NCBI GenBank assembly: GCA_029961685.1
Contig: JARWKL010000012.1
Span: forward strand, 4,317,807-4,381,806
Source: Aristolochia californica
Taxonomy: Eukaryota; Streptophyta; Magnoliopsida; Piperales; Aristolochiaceae
Direction of reading: 5' to 3'
Length of the DNA: 64,000 nt
Part shown: one piece after another, positions 20,929-31,808 of the stretch
Position numbering within the stretch: position 1 is the stretch's first letter
How the letters are laid out: each line of letters opens with the position of its first letter
Translations under genes and position numbers: made by a program
The notes under the pieces: generated by a model
Told to the model about the DNA's origin: nothing
The model's input: only the letters and a program-made list of their open reading frames with translations
Database searches by the model: none

Positions 20929-21780
20929 ATGAAGCGGGTGATTGGTGGTGGCCATGAAAAGGGGGGTTTGTACTACTTCACTCTTCTACCATTAGCTGCA
21001 TTATCGTCCACTACATCTGAGGCCCAACTTTGGCACAACCGACTTGGTTATCCGTCTAACCCTTCACTTCGTTCTTTGGTTCCATCTTTAAAAGGACTTT
21101 ATAATTTCAATTGTGAGGTTTGTCAATTAAGTAAACATGTCAGGAGTACATATTCTCCTCGTCTTACAACTACAAGTACTCCTCCGTTTGAGCTAATACA
21201 TTCTGATGTATGGGGCCCTTTATGTGTCTCAAATATTTCCCAAGTTAAATATTTTGTCATTTTTGTTGATGATTTTACTCGAGTGACTTGGTTATATCTA
21301 TTTAAAGTGCTTTCCGAAATTCTTTCTTTGTTTAAAAATGTTCATGCTTTGGTCTTGACACAATTTGGGAAGAAAATTCAAACCCTTAGATCTGACAATG
21401 CTAAGGAATACATGTCTCATGACTTCAAATCATTTTGTGAGAGTAATGGGCTTATTCATCAAACATCATGTGCCTATAATCCTCAAAAAATGGTGTTCCT
21501 GAAAGAAAGAATCGTCATCTTCTTGAAGTTGCTTGGGGCCTCCTCTACTCCATGAAGGTACCCTATTTGTATTGGCCTCATGCTATACTTACAGCATGGT
21601 TTCTCATTAATAGGTTACCTTCATCAATCCTTCATCATAAAACTCCTTACTCTGTGATATTTAATGGTGAAGATGCTTTTTCTCTTCCTTTGAAAGTGTT
21701 TGGATGTACATTTTTTTTCATGTTACATCTCCACAAAAAAATAAACTTGATCCTCGGTCTATGAAGTGCATTTTTTTGGG
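20929..21780 (+). pseudogene. pol: Cop1 GAG-pre-integrase and integrase
   Basis: Pre-integrase GGGHEKGGLYYF, zinc-binding LWHNRLGYPS ... CEVCQLSKH (HHCC), then catalytic Asp in LIHSDVWGPL and the second Asp in TLRSDNAKEYMS. A frameshift at about 21485 precedes the catalytic Glu, which lies in another frame in GVPERKNRHLLE-like text. Downstream YWPHAILTAWFLINRLPSS and KVFGCTFF belong to the integrase C-terminal region, with another frame change near 21720. Confidence 0.87.
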
Positions 21781-23110
21781 ATACTCTCACACCCATAAAG
21801 GTTATGTCTGTTACAATCCTCCCCTTGGGAAGATGTTTATCTCTAGGGATGTGACTTTCTTTGAGGACACTCCCTTCTACTCCTCCCATGATGCTCCTTC
21901 AGGATGGACTTGTCCTTCTACTACTCCTTGTCTGCTTGTGCCATTCAATCTTGAAGTGGATCCATCCCCTGATGCACCGGCCGTACCTTCACCTGTGGAG
22001 TTGTCGAATCCACCCGAGGTAAGTCCTTCTCCTCCTATGTATGGGCTTGAATTTGATACTCGGCCTATTGCTTTAAGAAAAGAACGTCTCTCCTGTACTA
22101 CTTCGCATCCTATCTCAAATTTTATGTCTCACCATCGCTTGTCTTCCGAGTGTTTTCAGTTTCTTGCGTCCCTTTCTTCTACTTCCGTTCCGCAGTCGTA
22201 TCAGGAGGCCCTGAGACATCCAGGATGGAAGGCGGCTATGGATGAAGAAATGCATGCCTTATACGAAAACTTAACCTGGTACTTAACATCACTCCCGAAA
22301 GGTAAAAGACCGGTTGGTTGTCGATGGGTTTTTTTGGTGAAACATAATCCAGATGGATCGGTTGCTCATCTTAAAGCTCGACTGGTTGCTAAGGGCTATA
22401 CGTAGTGCTATGGGATAGATTATGAGGAGACCTTCTCTCCTGTTGCAAAATTGAATTTGGTACGCATCATCTTATCTATTGCTGCTAACTCCTTATGGCC
22501 CGTCTATCAGTTGGATGTTAAAAATGCTTTTTTAAATGGTGATATCAGTGAGGAAATTTATATGGTTCAACCACCTGGTTATGTGGTTGAGGGGGAGTCA
22601 GTATGCCAGTTAAAAAAGTCTTTATATGGGCTTAAGCAGTCCCCTCGGGCTTGGTTTGATAAATTTAGTCAAACACTCCTACGGTTTGGTTTTCATCAGT
22701 GCTCAGTTGATCATTCTGTATATTATAAAGATACGATCAAAGGGAAAATATTATTGGCCATATACGTGGATGATATTATCTTAACCGGTGATGATGCTTT
22801 GAGAATACAAGAGGTGAAGCAGATGATATGTCAGGAATTCAAGACTAAAGACCTTGGTATGTTTAAATATTTTTTGGGTATAGAAGTTCTTCAATCCAAA
22901 CATGGGATAATATTGTCTCAAAGGAAATATGTCTTGGATCTCCTTGAAGAAAAAAGAATGAAAGGTTGTAGACTAGTTGACACACCTATGGATACAAATG
23001 TAAAATTATGTGCCACAAATGAAGAAGATATTGATATTGGCAAATATCAAAGACTCGTGGGAAAACTGATTTATCTTAAGGTAACTAGGCCAGACATATC
23101 ATATGATGTA
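21781..23110 (+). pseudogene. pol: Cop1 reverse transcriptase
   Basis: A linker (CIFLGYSHTHKGYVCYNPP) leads to RT: GCRWVFLVKHNPDGSVAHLK, then a TAG after AKGYT (22403), CYGIDYEETFSPVAKLN, QLDVKNAFLNGDISEEIYM, SLYGLKQSPRAWFDKF, the catalytic IYVDDIILTGDD, and LGIEVLQSKHGI. Apart from the one stop, the 22451-23296 frame is long and intact, including the YVDD core. Confidence 0.92.
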
Positions 23111-23730
23111 AGTGTGGTGAGTCAATTCATGCCCAAACCACAAATTACCCACTGGCAGGCTTTAGAGAGAATATTACGTTATCTAAAAGGAGCTCCAGGA
23201 AGAGGATTGCTGTATAAAAAACATGGGCACTTCAACATAGAAGTCTTCTCAGATGTAGATTGGGCTGGATCTCCTGATGATAGAAAATCTACATAAGGAT
23301 ATTGTACTCTGGTTGGAGGAAACTTGGTTACATGGAAAAGTAATGGAAAAGTAAGAAGCAAAATGTGGTTACAAGATCTAGTGCCGAAGCAGAATACAGA
23401 GCTATGGCCCATACCGTTAGTGAACTTTTATGGATCTGGACCCTTCTTACCAAACTAGGTTTTTATAAAAAGGGGTCCATAAATCTGCATTGTGATAATC
23501 AAGCAGCCATTCATATCACTTCAAATCCAGTTTTTCATGAAAGAACTAAACATACTGAAGTGGATTGTCATTTTATACGGGAGAAGTTTCAAGCAGGAAT
23601 AATCTCTCTCAAACACGTGTCATCTCAAGAGAAAGTAGATGATATTCTCACTAAACCCGTTACATCTAAAATCCTATCGTTTATATGTGGCAAGCTGGGT
23701 ATTTATGATGTCTTTTCTCCTCCAGCTTGA
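23111..23730 (+). pseudogene. pol: Cop1 RNase H
   Basis: HWQALERILRYLKGAPGRGL and FSDVDWAGSPDDRKST, then a TAA at about 23294. An 11-bp tandem duplication (TGGAAAAGTAA at 23333-23343 and 23344-23354) shifts the frame before [38 protein letters not shown] and DDILTKPV, ending [10 protein letters not shown] next to the polypurine tract. Confidence 0.9.
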
Positions 23731-23738
23731 GGGGGAGT

Positions 23739-24128
23739 GTTGGAAGATGGGCTCAAGCCCACGAGCTCAAGACAAGAAGCCCACTCGTCAAAGGAGTGAC
23801 ATATGTGTAAAATATGGTACTTTCCATAAATATGGCATAAAAGTGTAAATATGTGTTCCTTTTATGTCTTTTGTTTTATCAAGTTGTAGCTCTAAGGACA
23901 TTGTAAAACTATAAATAAAGGCATTGGCTAAGAGGTAGGGCATTGAAGCACTCTCCTCTCTTTCCACAAATTCGTCCAACCCTCATTTTTCTCTTTGATG
24001 CAACCCTCTTCTCCCTTAATCCAAACTCTCTCCTTCCACGTTCTCCTTCTTCACTTCTCCTTCTCTCTTCTTCTTCTTCTTCTTTCTTGTTGATCTAAAG
24101 TTCTTTTCATGAGATCCTAAATTCTACA
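23739..24128 (+). repeat. 3' LTR of Cop1
   Basis: 390 bp, preceded by the purine tract CTTGAGGGGGAG (23727-23738). Differs from the 5' LTR by scattered substitutions and a rearranged CT-rich stretch. Confidence 0.92.
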
Positions 24129-24660
24129 GTTGTTTTGGCTCGAAGTGGATGAATCAAATGATATAGAGGATAAGGATGATATTTTTTAGGAGGAACCACC
24201 GGCGATTTATTTGCATGCTATTACTGGGCAGAAATTTGCCCAAACTATGCAAGTCCTAGTCCTCGCCCAGGAGTTTGTGGGACTAGTGGATTCCGGCAGG
24301 ACACACAATTTTTTGAGCTTAACAGCAGCGCAACATCTTCAGTTACAAAATCCTTCCTCATCTGATAGCCACCGCGTCAGTGGCCAATGGGGAGAAAGTC
24401 CCTAGATATGGGATCAGTAAGGCGGTAACTTTTTTCGTTGGATTTACTTTATTTAATGCTGAATATTTTGTCTTACCCTTGGCTGGCTTTGATATGGTGT
24501 TAGGCATTAAATGGTTGCAAACATTGGGACCCATTCTGTGGGACTTTTCGGCTTTAACTATGAGCTTTGTGTTGGCCGATAGTGAAGTGCTTTTACAGGG
24601 CTATCAGGTGGACAAGGCCCACAACATCCACACCTTCCACACACAAGACTCCCCAGACAG
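24129..24660 (+). pseudogene. pol: Gypsy K gag end and protease, continuing after Cop1
   Basis: Resumes K after the insertion: an acidic linker, the pepsin-like site in shifted frame (FVGLVDSGR where relatives have LVDSGSTHNF), then VANGEKVPRYGISKAVTFFV, FVLPLAGFDMVLGIKWLQTL and FVLADSEVLLQGYQ. Near 24660 the sequence flips into minus-strand gag of J2, so K has no RT here. Confidence 0.8.
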
Positions 24661-25787
24661 TTCTTCCTGTATCATCTCCTCTGTCACCCCAATATCATCA
24701 ACTTCATCCACTTCAAACCAAAAATATCTTTTGCACTGATGACTAGCCCAATACGGTTCATCACATTTGTAACATAGATTTTTGGACCACCGTTCTGCCA
24801 TCTCAGCACTTGTCAATTTTTGTATGTACTGAGGTGGATGACTGCTCAATCTCGTATCCCCTGGTAAAGTATTGGTCGGAGTGTGTCTGGGAGGAGGTGT
24901 TGGGGTTTGAGCCCCCTGAGTATAATTGAGCCTGCCCTGCCAGGTGGAGGAAGTGCTCCTCTCCCCTGACCATAGTGGTCGTCTGTGCTGGACCTTCTGT
25001 CGCCATTCTAAAGCACGAGCTATATTCATAGCGTTGGATAAGTCAATAGGTGCATGGAGCACCACCTCAAGCTTCAATGACTCAATCAGACCTGCTGTAA
25101 ATAGCGCAACTTGTTGATCCCCTCGTACTAAACCGCTTGCTCGTGCTAATTTTTCCTGGAACAGTGTTTGATATTGCTCCACGGAACCGGTTTGTCGTAA
25201 AAAAACCAAATCCCCCAAAGGGTTGCTGTAAGCCGGAGGACCAAAACGAATAGAGTATAAATTCTTAAATTCATCCCAATCAAGAACCGGTCTATCAACC
25301 TCAACCTGCTGATACCAAAGTTGTGCTTTCCCTAGTAAGTGGAAAATAGCCAACTGCACTTTATCAAAAGCTGCTACTCTTTGATGGGCAAAATTTTTTC
25401 ACATCGATACAGCCATATCAAAGGGTCTTCTGACCCATTATAAGTAGGGAATTCCAGTTTAGTATACCAGGGTACAGTGCCTCCCCCTTGGTTGAAGTGT
25501 CCCCCCAGAATAAAGGGTCCTTGCTGGCCAGATAAACTCATGCGCCTGGTAAACTCATCTCCCCCTCTGTTCTGTGAATGGTCCCCTCCTCTCTACTCTG
25601 GAATTGTGTTCCTTCTAGTAATCAGACCATTCTCCATACTATCCATCCTTCCATTCAAGGTTTCCATACCGAGAGTGAACTTCTACTCCAATGCAGCAAA
25701 TTTTCTATCATTCTCTACCTTTGCCTATGCGGCCTTTGAGAATTGCTTCAAGCATTTCATGGGTGTTGATCTCTGCCGGGTTACCCT
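24660..25787 (-). pseudogene. gag: Gypsy J2: partial second gag sharing an LTR with J
   Basis: The minus-strand frame 24604-25359 is the longest intact gag in the window: FHLLGKAQLWYQQVEVDRPV, DWDEFKNLYSIRFGPPAYSN, LDLVFLRQ-type text, a Ser/Thr/Pro-rich linker and a full knuckle NLCYKCDEPYWASHQCKRYF. The N-terminal part (to the primer site at 25788-25799) is frame-broken. The reading ends in an inverted junction with K near 24660, after VTEEMIQEEL. Confidence 0.8.
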
Positions 25788-25799
25788 GCTCTGATACCA
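25788..25799 (-). promoter_or_regulatory. Primer-binding site between J2 and the left J LTR
   Basis: GCTCTGATACCA, perfect complement of TGGTATCAGAGC, three bases from the LTR. It shows that the left J LTR is also the 5' LTR of J2. Confidence 0.85.
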
Positions 25800-25802
25800 A
25801 GT

Positions 25803-26610
25803 TGCTATGGTCCCTAGCCATGGATCTAGTAACTCGGTGAGGTACTAATGAATCCAGCACTGTTCTTAATCACGTGTTTTTTTTTGTGAAAAGAACTCTC
25901 TGATCTCTCTACTTCCATGTTAGGATTGAAAAGAAGTTTCATTTTCTCAATTATAGATGCAACCAACTAAATAAGGGACTGTTTAAGGACCCAAACATGA
26001 AACCCCACTTTTATAGCTCACGTCAAGAAGTAGGGTTTCTAAAATTCATGCACCTACTGCTGCTGTATGCAAAAGACAATCTATAACCCTGCTAAACTCG
26101 TAAAAGAGAATTATAAATACCTCTTGAAGATCCCTCTCCACCAGCAAATCGAAAGCCTCCACCTTTGATGTAAAGACCCACTCAAACCCTCCTCTTCCTC
26201 CTGGTTCGTGAACGAGATAGGCTTCCCTTGCAGCTCAGAAGAGAAAGATAATTCCTCTTCTTCCTCCTCTCACGATCCCCTTAGAGACCCTCCAATGGAT
26301 TCACTAAACAACCAGAGAAAGTTCACGCCAAGAACCCTAGAATAGGGAGCTCGAGCAAGAACTTAATTACCCTAATTTACTCTAAATCCGAACTTACTTT
26401 ATTTCTGCTTCCTTACCCCTTAAATAGGGTAATTCACGTCAAGATAGGTTAGGGTTATAAAAATAAACTATACCCCTACCTCCAAGTCTTATTACATAAT
26501 CAATAAGATTCGAAATAAAAGTAACCTAAATATTAAAAGTAAAAGTAGGTGACTCAGTGAGTCATTGTCTCCTCCTCTTAGTGACTTGGTGTGTTATTGA
26601 AGCCATAACA
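25803..26610 (-). repeat. 3' LTR of gypsy J, shared with J2
   Basis: 808 bp. In element direction it starts TGTTATGGCTTCAATAAC and ends GGACCATAGCA. Over 90 percent identical by eye to the 31025-31808 LTR. It contains a polyT/polyA patch near 25880 that differs between copies. Confidence 0.85.
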
Positions 26611-26619
26611 TCTGGCTCC

Positions 26620-27400
26620 CCTTAGAGAAAGAGCTTGTCCTCAAGCTCGTAAGCTGGATATACATGTTTGAAGGTCTCTAACCTCTCCCATGTAGCGGCA
26701 TCCAGATCTGTAGCGGCATCCGGATCTATAGCGGTCCACTGCTCGAGAATGTCCCACTGATCATCAGTCAAATGCGCCCGTAACACCGCGTAGGGTGTCA
26801 GAATGACGTGGCATTAGTCCACTGGAGGAAGGAATGGAGGGGAAGTAGGTGGCGGCCCCTTGTGAGGTTTCAGGAGTGAGACATGAAACACATCACGCAG
26901 CTTCGCAGTGTCTGGCAATTGCAGTTGATACGCCACTTGCCCTATACGTCGAACAATGGCGAAAGGCCCAAAATACTTGGGGGAGAGCTTTTGGTGCGAC
27001 GGTCCCATGAGGGATTGCTGTCGACACTGTCGGAGGCGTAGCCAAACATAGTCCCCAACCTCGTAAGAGACATCCCGGTGTCCCTTGTTGTATGCACTTG
27101 TCATCCGGTCCTAAGCCCGTTGGAGACGATCGGTAATAGTCTTCAACACCTGATCACGATCCATGAGCACCTCATCAATGGCATCCACGCGGGTGGAGCC
27201 TCTGGTATAAGAGATAAGTCATGGGGGATCCCTCCCATAAAGACCCAGAAAGGAGAGGTGTGCAAGGCTGAGTGGAAGGAAGTGTTATAACAGTATTCTA
27301 CCCATGGTAGCCACTGAACCCATTGTTTTGGGTGATCTCCAAAAAATCACCTGAGATACATTTTGATGGTCTGATTAACCACCTCGGTTTTTCCATCCGT
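26620..27400 (-). pseudogene. pol: Gypsy J integrase C-terminus and chromodomain-like tail
   Basis: Reads TDGKTEVVNQTIKMYLR, preceded by a stop in place of Gln at about 27401, so the catalytic Glu is present but out of reach. Then [38 protein letters not shown] and [15 protein letters not shown], ending with the ATWERLETF phrase. Near 26694-26735 an 18-bp unit is repeated in frame (DPDAATDLDAATWE). Confidence 0.85.
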
Positions 27401-27841
27401 CTAAGGATGAAAGGCGGAGGAAAATTTCAATTTAGTGCCACTGAGACGAAAAATTTCCCTCCAAAAAGTACTCGTGAATACCGCGTCCCGATCACTGACA
27501 ATAGATTCTGGGATGCCATGTAAGCGGACAATATGCTCCAGGAAAGTATGGGCCACGCGAGCTGCCATGTAGGGGTGAGCCATCGGAATAAAATGACTAC
27601 ACTTGGAGAACCGATCAACCACCACGAACAAAATGGATTTCCCGGCTGAGAGTGGAAGACCCTCCTCAAAGTCCATAGAAATATCTGCCCAGACCTGAGT
27701 GGGGAGGGCGAGAGGCTGTAGAAGACCCGCTGGACTCAAATGCTCGGAATTTTTTCGTTGACATACCTGACAGTCGGAGACATATGTGGCAATGGAGGTC
27801 TTCATAGCCAGCCAATAAAAATCTGCCCGAATACACAACAA
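27401..27841 (-). pseudogene. pol: Gypsy J integrase core
   Basis: A 146-residue open frame: DCQVCQRKNSEHLSPAGLL (zinc-binding end), first catalytic Asp in ADISMDFEEGLP, FVVVDRFSKCSHFIPMAHPY, second Asp in ESIVSDRDAVFTSTFW. It stops just after SSAFHP. Upstream a stop near 27842 separates it from the remainder of the zinc finger (HDFTHEGLQK-like). Confidence 0.88.
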
Positions 27842-27952
27842 TGTTTTCTGTAACCCCTCATGTGTAAAATCATGATAAGCCGATAGAATGGCTGGAATAA
27901 ACTCGGATGTGGGTGGAAGGTAAATCCTTTGTTTGTAACAAATGAGTGAATC

Positions 27953-29113
27953 CTAAACGGACCACTTAGCATCCAACTGCCCATCTAAAATCTTGCTGCG
28001 CAGCTCCTGTAGTTCTGGAAGTGTGACATGTGCATCGCACACCATGTCTAGGATGAGGAAACGTGTCTGGCTAATGGCATATATGAGCTGCTGTTGTTCA
28101 AAATGCCTAGACAAGGCATCTGCCACTTTGTTTAGTCTTCCCGCACGATACTCCACAGAGAAATCAAAGCCCATCAACTTACTGATCCAATGTTGTTGTG
28201 GTGATGTAGTGAGGCGCTGCTCAAGTAAGAACTTGAGACTATAATGATCAGTACGGATGAGAAAAGTACGACCCCATAAATAAGGCCGCCAGTGTTGGAC
28301 CGCCTTGGCCAACCCGATCAACTCTCGTTCATAGGCAGCCAATTTATGATAATGAGAGGCCAACTGTCGAATGAAATAAGCAATGGGGTGTGAGGTCTGT
28401 TGTAACACAGCCCCAATGCCCCCACTAGAAGCATCACATTCTACCAAAAATAAGTCATCAAAATTCGGAAGCTGTAAAATTGGTGTAGATGCAAGGGCAC
28501 CCTTAAGTGCGTCAAATGCCTGCGTGGCCTGCTTGTTACAATGAAAGGACATCTTCTTGAGGAGGTTTGTCACTGCTAATGGGCCATAACTACGAATAAA
28601 CTTTCGGTAATAGCCTGCCAAACCCAAAAATTCGTGTAATGCTGAACAAGACTGAGGTTGTGACCACTCACTAATGGCCTGAATCTTCTCAGGATCCACA
28701 GTGACCCCCTCATGGGAAATAATGTGGCCCAAGTTAGCAACATGAGATGCCCCAAAGGAGCATTTGGACTTCTTCAAATACAATTGATGTGAGGGTAATA
28801 AATGAAAGACAGTCCTCAAATGTGCTAAATGGTCATCTCGAGACTTGCTATATATGAGTATATCATCAAAAAATACAAGTACGAATTTCCGAAGGTAAGA
28901 ACTAACTACCTCATTCATCAGCGCCCGGAAAGAAGGAGCATTTGATAACCCAAAAGGCATGACATCAAATTCAAAGTGGTCGTGATGTGTTTGGAACGCT
29001 GTCTTTTCAATATCTGCGGGATGCATACGAATCTGATGATAACCAACCTGTAAGTCTAATTTTGTGAAGACCCATGACCCATGTAGCTCATCGAGGAGCT
29101 CCTCCACCACCAT
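27953..29113 (-). CDS. pol: Gypsy J reverse transcriptase and RNase H
   Basis: A 386-residue uninterrupted frame. RT runs from about residue 10 (GSWVFTKLDLQVGYHQIRM) through MPFGLSNAPSFRALMNEV and the catalytic [15 protein letters not shown] (FDD in place of YVDD, usual for Ty3/gypsy) to KKSKCSFGASHVANLGHIIS. The connection and RNase H follow: LGLAGYYRKFIRSYGPLA, FLVECDASSGGIGAVLQQ, AAYERELIGLAKAVQHWRPY, IRTDHYSLKFLLEQRLTTS and NKVADALSRH. The N-terminal RT part before residue 1 continues on the DNA to about 29250 (RFCVDFRELNA-like) but is interrupted by a stop at 29126, so the frame is not a complete pol. Confidence 0.93.
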   Translation of the reverse strand: MVVEELLDELHGSWVFTKLDLQVGYHQIRMHPADIEKTAFQTHHDHFEFDVMPFGLSNAPSFRALMNEVVSSYLRKFVLVFFDDILIYSKSRDDHLAHLRTVFHLLPSHQLYLKKSKCSFGASHVANLGHIISHEGVTVDPEKIQAISEWSQPQSCSALHEFLGLAGYYRKFIRSYGPLAVTNLLKKMSFHCNKQATQAFDALKGALASTPILQLPNFDDLFLVECDASSGGIGAVLQQTSHPIAYFIRQLASHYHKLAAYERELIGLAKAVQHWRPYLWGRTFLIRTDHYSLKFLLEQRLTTSPQQHWISKLMGFDFSVEYRAGRLNKVADALSRHFEQQQLIYAISQTRFLILDMVCDAHVTLPELQELRSKILDGQLDAKWSV

Positions 29114-29129
29114 AATTGGAAACTAATCT

Positions 29130-29958
29130 TTCACTGTCTGCGCGTTCAATTCCCGATAATCCACACAAAAGTGCCAAGTCCGATCATGTTTCTTCACGAG
29201 CAGAACTGGGGAAGAGAAGGGGGATCTACTGCTGCTAATAAGGCCCTATTGTAGCATCGCCTGGCATTGTCTCTCGATCTCATCTTTCTGGAGTTGAGGA
29301 TACCGTTATGGACGAACAACTACCACATCTGACACTGGTATCAAACATATCCGGTGATCACAATGTCTCAAAGGGGGAGCCCTGTAGGATCACAGAAACG
29401 GTCGGCGAACTCATCAATCATACTTTCTGAATTATCCGGGCTAGTCAGAGAAAGAATGTGATGTTGCTTATCCGTCTGACTTCCTTGTAGGAGTACTTGG
29501 CTACCATGTAGGACAAAACTCATTGTCAATGCAGAGAAGTCCCACAAAATGGGTCCCAATGTTTGCAACCATTTTATTCCCAACTCTATATCAAAACTAG
29601 CTAGAGGAATAACAAAAAATTCAGCATGAAACAAAGTAGTGCCAATTGAAAAATATACCGCCTTGCTGATTCCGTAGCTAGGAACATTTTCCCCATTGGC
29701 CACTAAGACTATGGCTGTCAGATGTGGGAGAATCTATAACTGTAGGTGCTGAGCCGCCGTCAAACAAAAAAAATTATGGGTGCTCCCTGAGTCCACTAGT
29801 CCCACAAGTTCCCAATCAAAGACCTGAGGTCTGACTTGCATGGTTTTGGGCGATTTCTGATCAATAATTGCATGCAAGGAAATCTCCAACGGTTCTTCCT
29901 CTAGCATCTCCTCTGTCACCTCAATATCATCAACTTCATCCACTTCAAGCCAAAACAA
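29130..29958 (-). pseudogene. pol: Gypsy J RT N-terminus and protease
   Basis: Two protease frames: 29734-29958 with ELVGLVDSGSTHNFFCL (intact Asp-Ser-Gly) and 29368-29703 with VANGENVPSYGISKAVYFSI and IPLASFDIELGIKWLQTLG. They are separated by a stop near 29704. The beginning of RT (frame-broken) follows toward 29130. Confidence 0.85.
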
Positions 29959-31009
29959 TCTTTTGAACTAATGACCAGCCCGATACGGTTCATCATAGTT
30001 GTAACACAGATTTTTGGACCGTCGTTCTGCCATCTCATCACTTGTCAATTTTTTTATGTATTGAGGTGGATGACTGCTCGATCTCATATCCCCGAGTCAA
30101 GTATTACTCAGAGTGTGTCTGGGAGGAGGTGTTGTGGTCTGAGCCCCCTGAGTATAATTGCTCCTACCCTGCCAGGTGGAGGAAGTGCTCCTCTCCCCTG
30201 ACCATGGTGGTCATCAGTGTTGGACCTGCTGTCGCCGTTCCAAACACGGGCTATATTCATAGCATTGGATAAGTCAATAGGTGCATAGAGCTCCACCTCA
30301 AGCTTCAATGACTCAGTCAGACCTGTTGTAAATAGCGTAACTTGTTGATCCCCTCATACCATATCGCTTGCTCGTGCTAATTTTTCCTGGAACAGTGTTT
30401 GATATTGCTCCACAGAACCGATTTGTCGTAACAAAACCAAATCCCCCAAAGGGTTTCTGTAAGCCGGAGGACCAAAATGAATAGAGCATAAATTCTTAAA
30501 TTCATCCCAATCAAGAACCGGTCTATCAACCTCAACCTGCTGATACTAGAGTTGTGCTTCCCCTAGTAAGTGGAAAATAGTACCTTGTACTTTATCATAA
30601 GTTGCTACTCTTTGATGGGAAACATGTTTTTTGCATCGATACAACCAGATCAAAGGATCTTCTGACCCATTATAAGTAGGGAATTCCAGTTTAGTATACC
30701 GGGGTACAGTGCCTCCCCCTTCGTTGAAGTGTCCCCCCGGAATGAAGGGTCCTTTTTGGCCAGAGAAACTCGTGTGCCTGGTAAACTCATCTCCCCCTCT
30801 GTTCTATGAAAGGTCCCCTCCTCTCTACTCTGGAATTGTGTTCCTTCCAGTAGTCAGACCAGTCTCCATGCTATCCATCATTCCATTCAAGGTTTCCATA
30901 CCGAGAGTGAACTTCTCCTCCAATGCAACGAATTTTCTATCATTCTCTGCCTAGCCTTTTAGGATTGCTGCAAGCATTTCTTGGGTGTTGATCTCTGCCG
31001 AGTTACCCT
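29959..31009 (-). pseudogene. gag: Gypsy J gag
   Basis: Same domain order as J2 gag but with more damage: core (NPLGDLVLLRQIGSVEQY-like, EKLARASD), linker, knuckle text (LCYNYDEPYRAGH), where the second Cys is replaced by Tyr. Stops occur near 30355 and 30547. It starts close to the primer site at 31010-31021. Confidence 0.75.
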
Positions 31010-31021
31010 ACTCTGATACCA
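31010..31021 (-). promoter_or_regulatory. Primer-binding site of gypsy J
   Basis: Plus strand ACTCTGATACCA, one mismatch from the complement of TGGTATCAGAGC, three bases from the 5' LTR. Confidence 0.8.
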
Positions 31022-31024
31022 AGT

Positions 31025-31808
31025 TGTTATGGTCCCTAACCATGGATCTAGTAATTCGGCGAGGTACTGATGAATCCAACACTGTTTGAGGTTTTTTAAT
31101 CACGTTTTTGTGAAAAGAACTCTCTGATATCTCTTCTTCCATGTTAGGATTGAAAAGGAGTTTCCTTTTCTCAATTATAGATGCAACCAACCAAATAAGG
31201 GACTATTTAAGGACCCAAACTTGAAACCCCACTTTTATTGCTCACGTCAAGAAGTAGGGTTTCTAAAATTCATACACCTATTGTTGTTGTACTCAAAGAG
31301 ACAATCTATAACCCTCCTAAACCCGTAAAAGAGAATTATAAATACCTCTTGAAGATCCCTTTCCACCAGCAAACCGAAAGCCTCCACATTTGATGTGAAG
31401 ACCCAAGCAAACCCTCCTTCTCTTCCTGCTGGTTTGTGAAAGAGATAGGCTTCCCTTGCAGCTCGGAAGAGAAAGACCCTCTCACGATCCCCTTAGAGAC
31501 CCTCCAATGGATTCACCAAACAACCAGAGAAAGTTCATGCCAAGAACTCGAGCAAGAACCTAATTACCCTAATTTACTCTAAATCTGAACTTACTTTATT
31601 TCTGCTTCCTTACCCCTTAAATAGGGTAATTCACGTCAAGATAGGTTAGGGTTATAAAACCCAACTATACCCCTACCTCCAAGTCTTATTTACATAATCA
31701 ATAAGATTCAAAATAAAAGCAACATAAATAATAAAAGTAAAAGTAGGTGACTCCATGAGTCATTGTCTCCTCCTCTGAGTGACTCGATGTGCTATTGAGT
31801 CCATAACA
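31025..31808 (-). repeat. 5' LTR of gypsy J
   Basis: 784 bp. In element direction TGTTATGGACTCAATAGCAC to GGACCATAACA. Contains TACCCTATTTAAGGGGTAAG, a probable TATA region, near 31608-31628. Confidence 0.87.

Larger units (their letters stand above)
18307..24128 (+). mobile_element. Cop1: complete Ty1/copia element with TSD GTTGT
   Basis: 5822 bp inserted in the gag of gypsy K. The flanks read GTTGT at 18302-18306 and 24129-24133. LTRs are 18307-18702 and 23739-24128, about 95 percent identical by eye, so the insertion is fairly recent. Internal order is gag, protease, integrase, reverse transcriptase, RNase H, the copia order. Multiple frameshifts and stops make it non-autonomous now. Confidence 0.93.
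25803..31808 (-). mobile_element. Gypsy J: LTR-bounded Ty3/gypsy element
   Basis: About 6.0 kb on the minus strand: 5' LTR 31025-31808, primer site, gag, protease, RT, RNase H, integrase, chromodomain-like tail, purine tract, 3' LTR 25803-26610. The right end abuts gypsy L inside RNase H, with no matching TSD on the left because another internal region (J2) follows the 3' LTR. The RT/RNase H frame of 386 residues is open, but gag and integrase carry stops. Confidence 0.88.
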
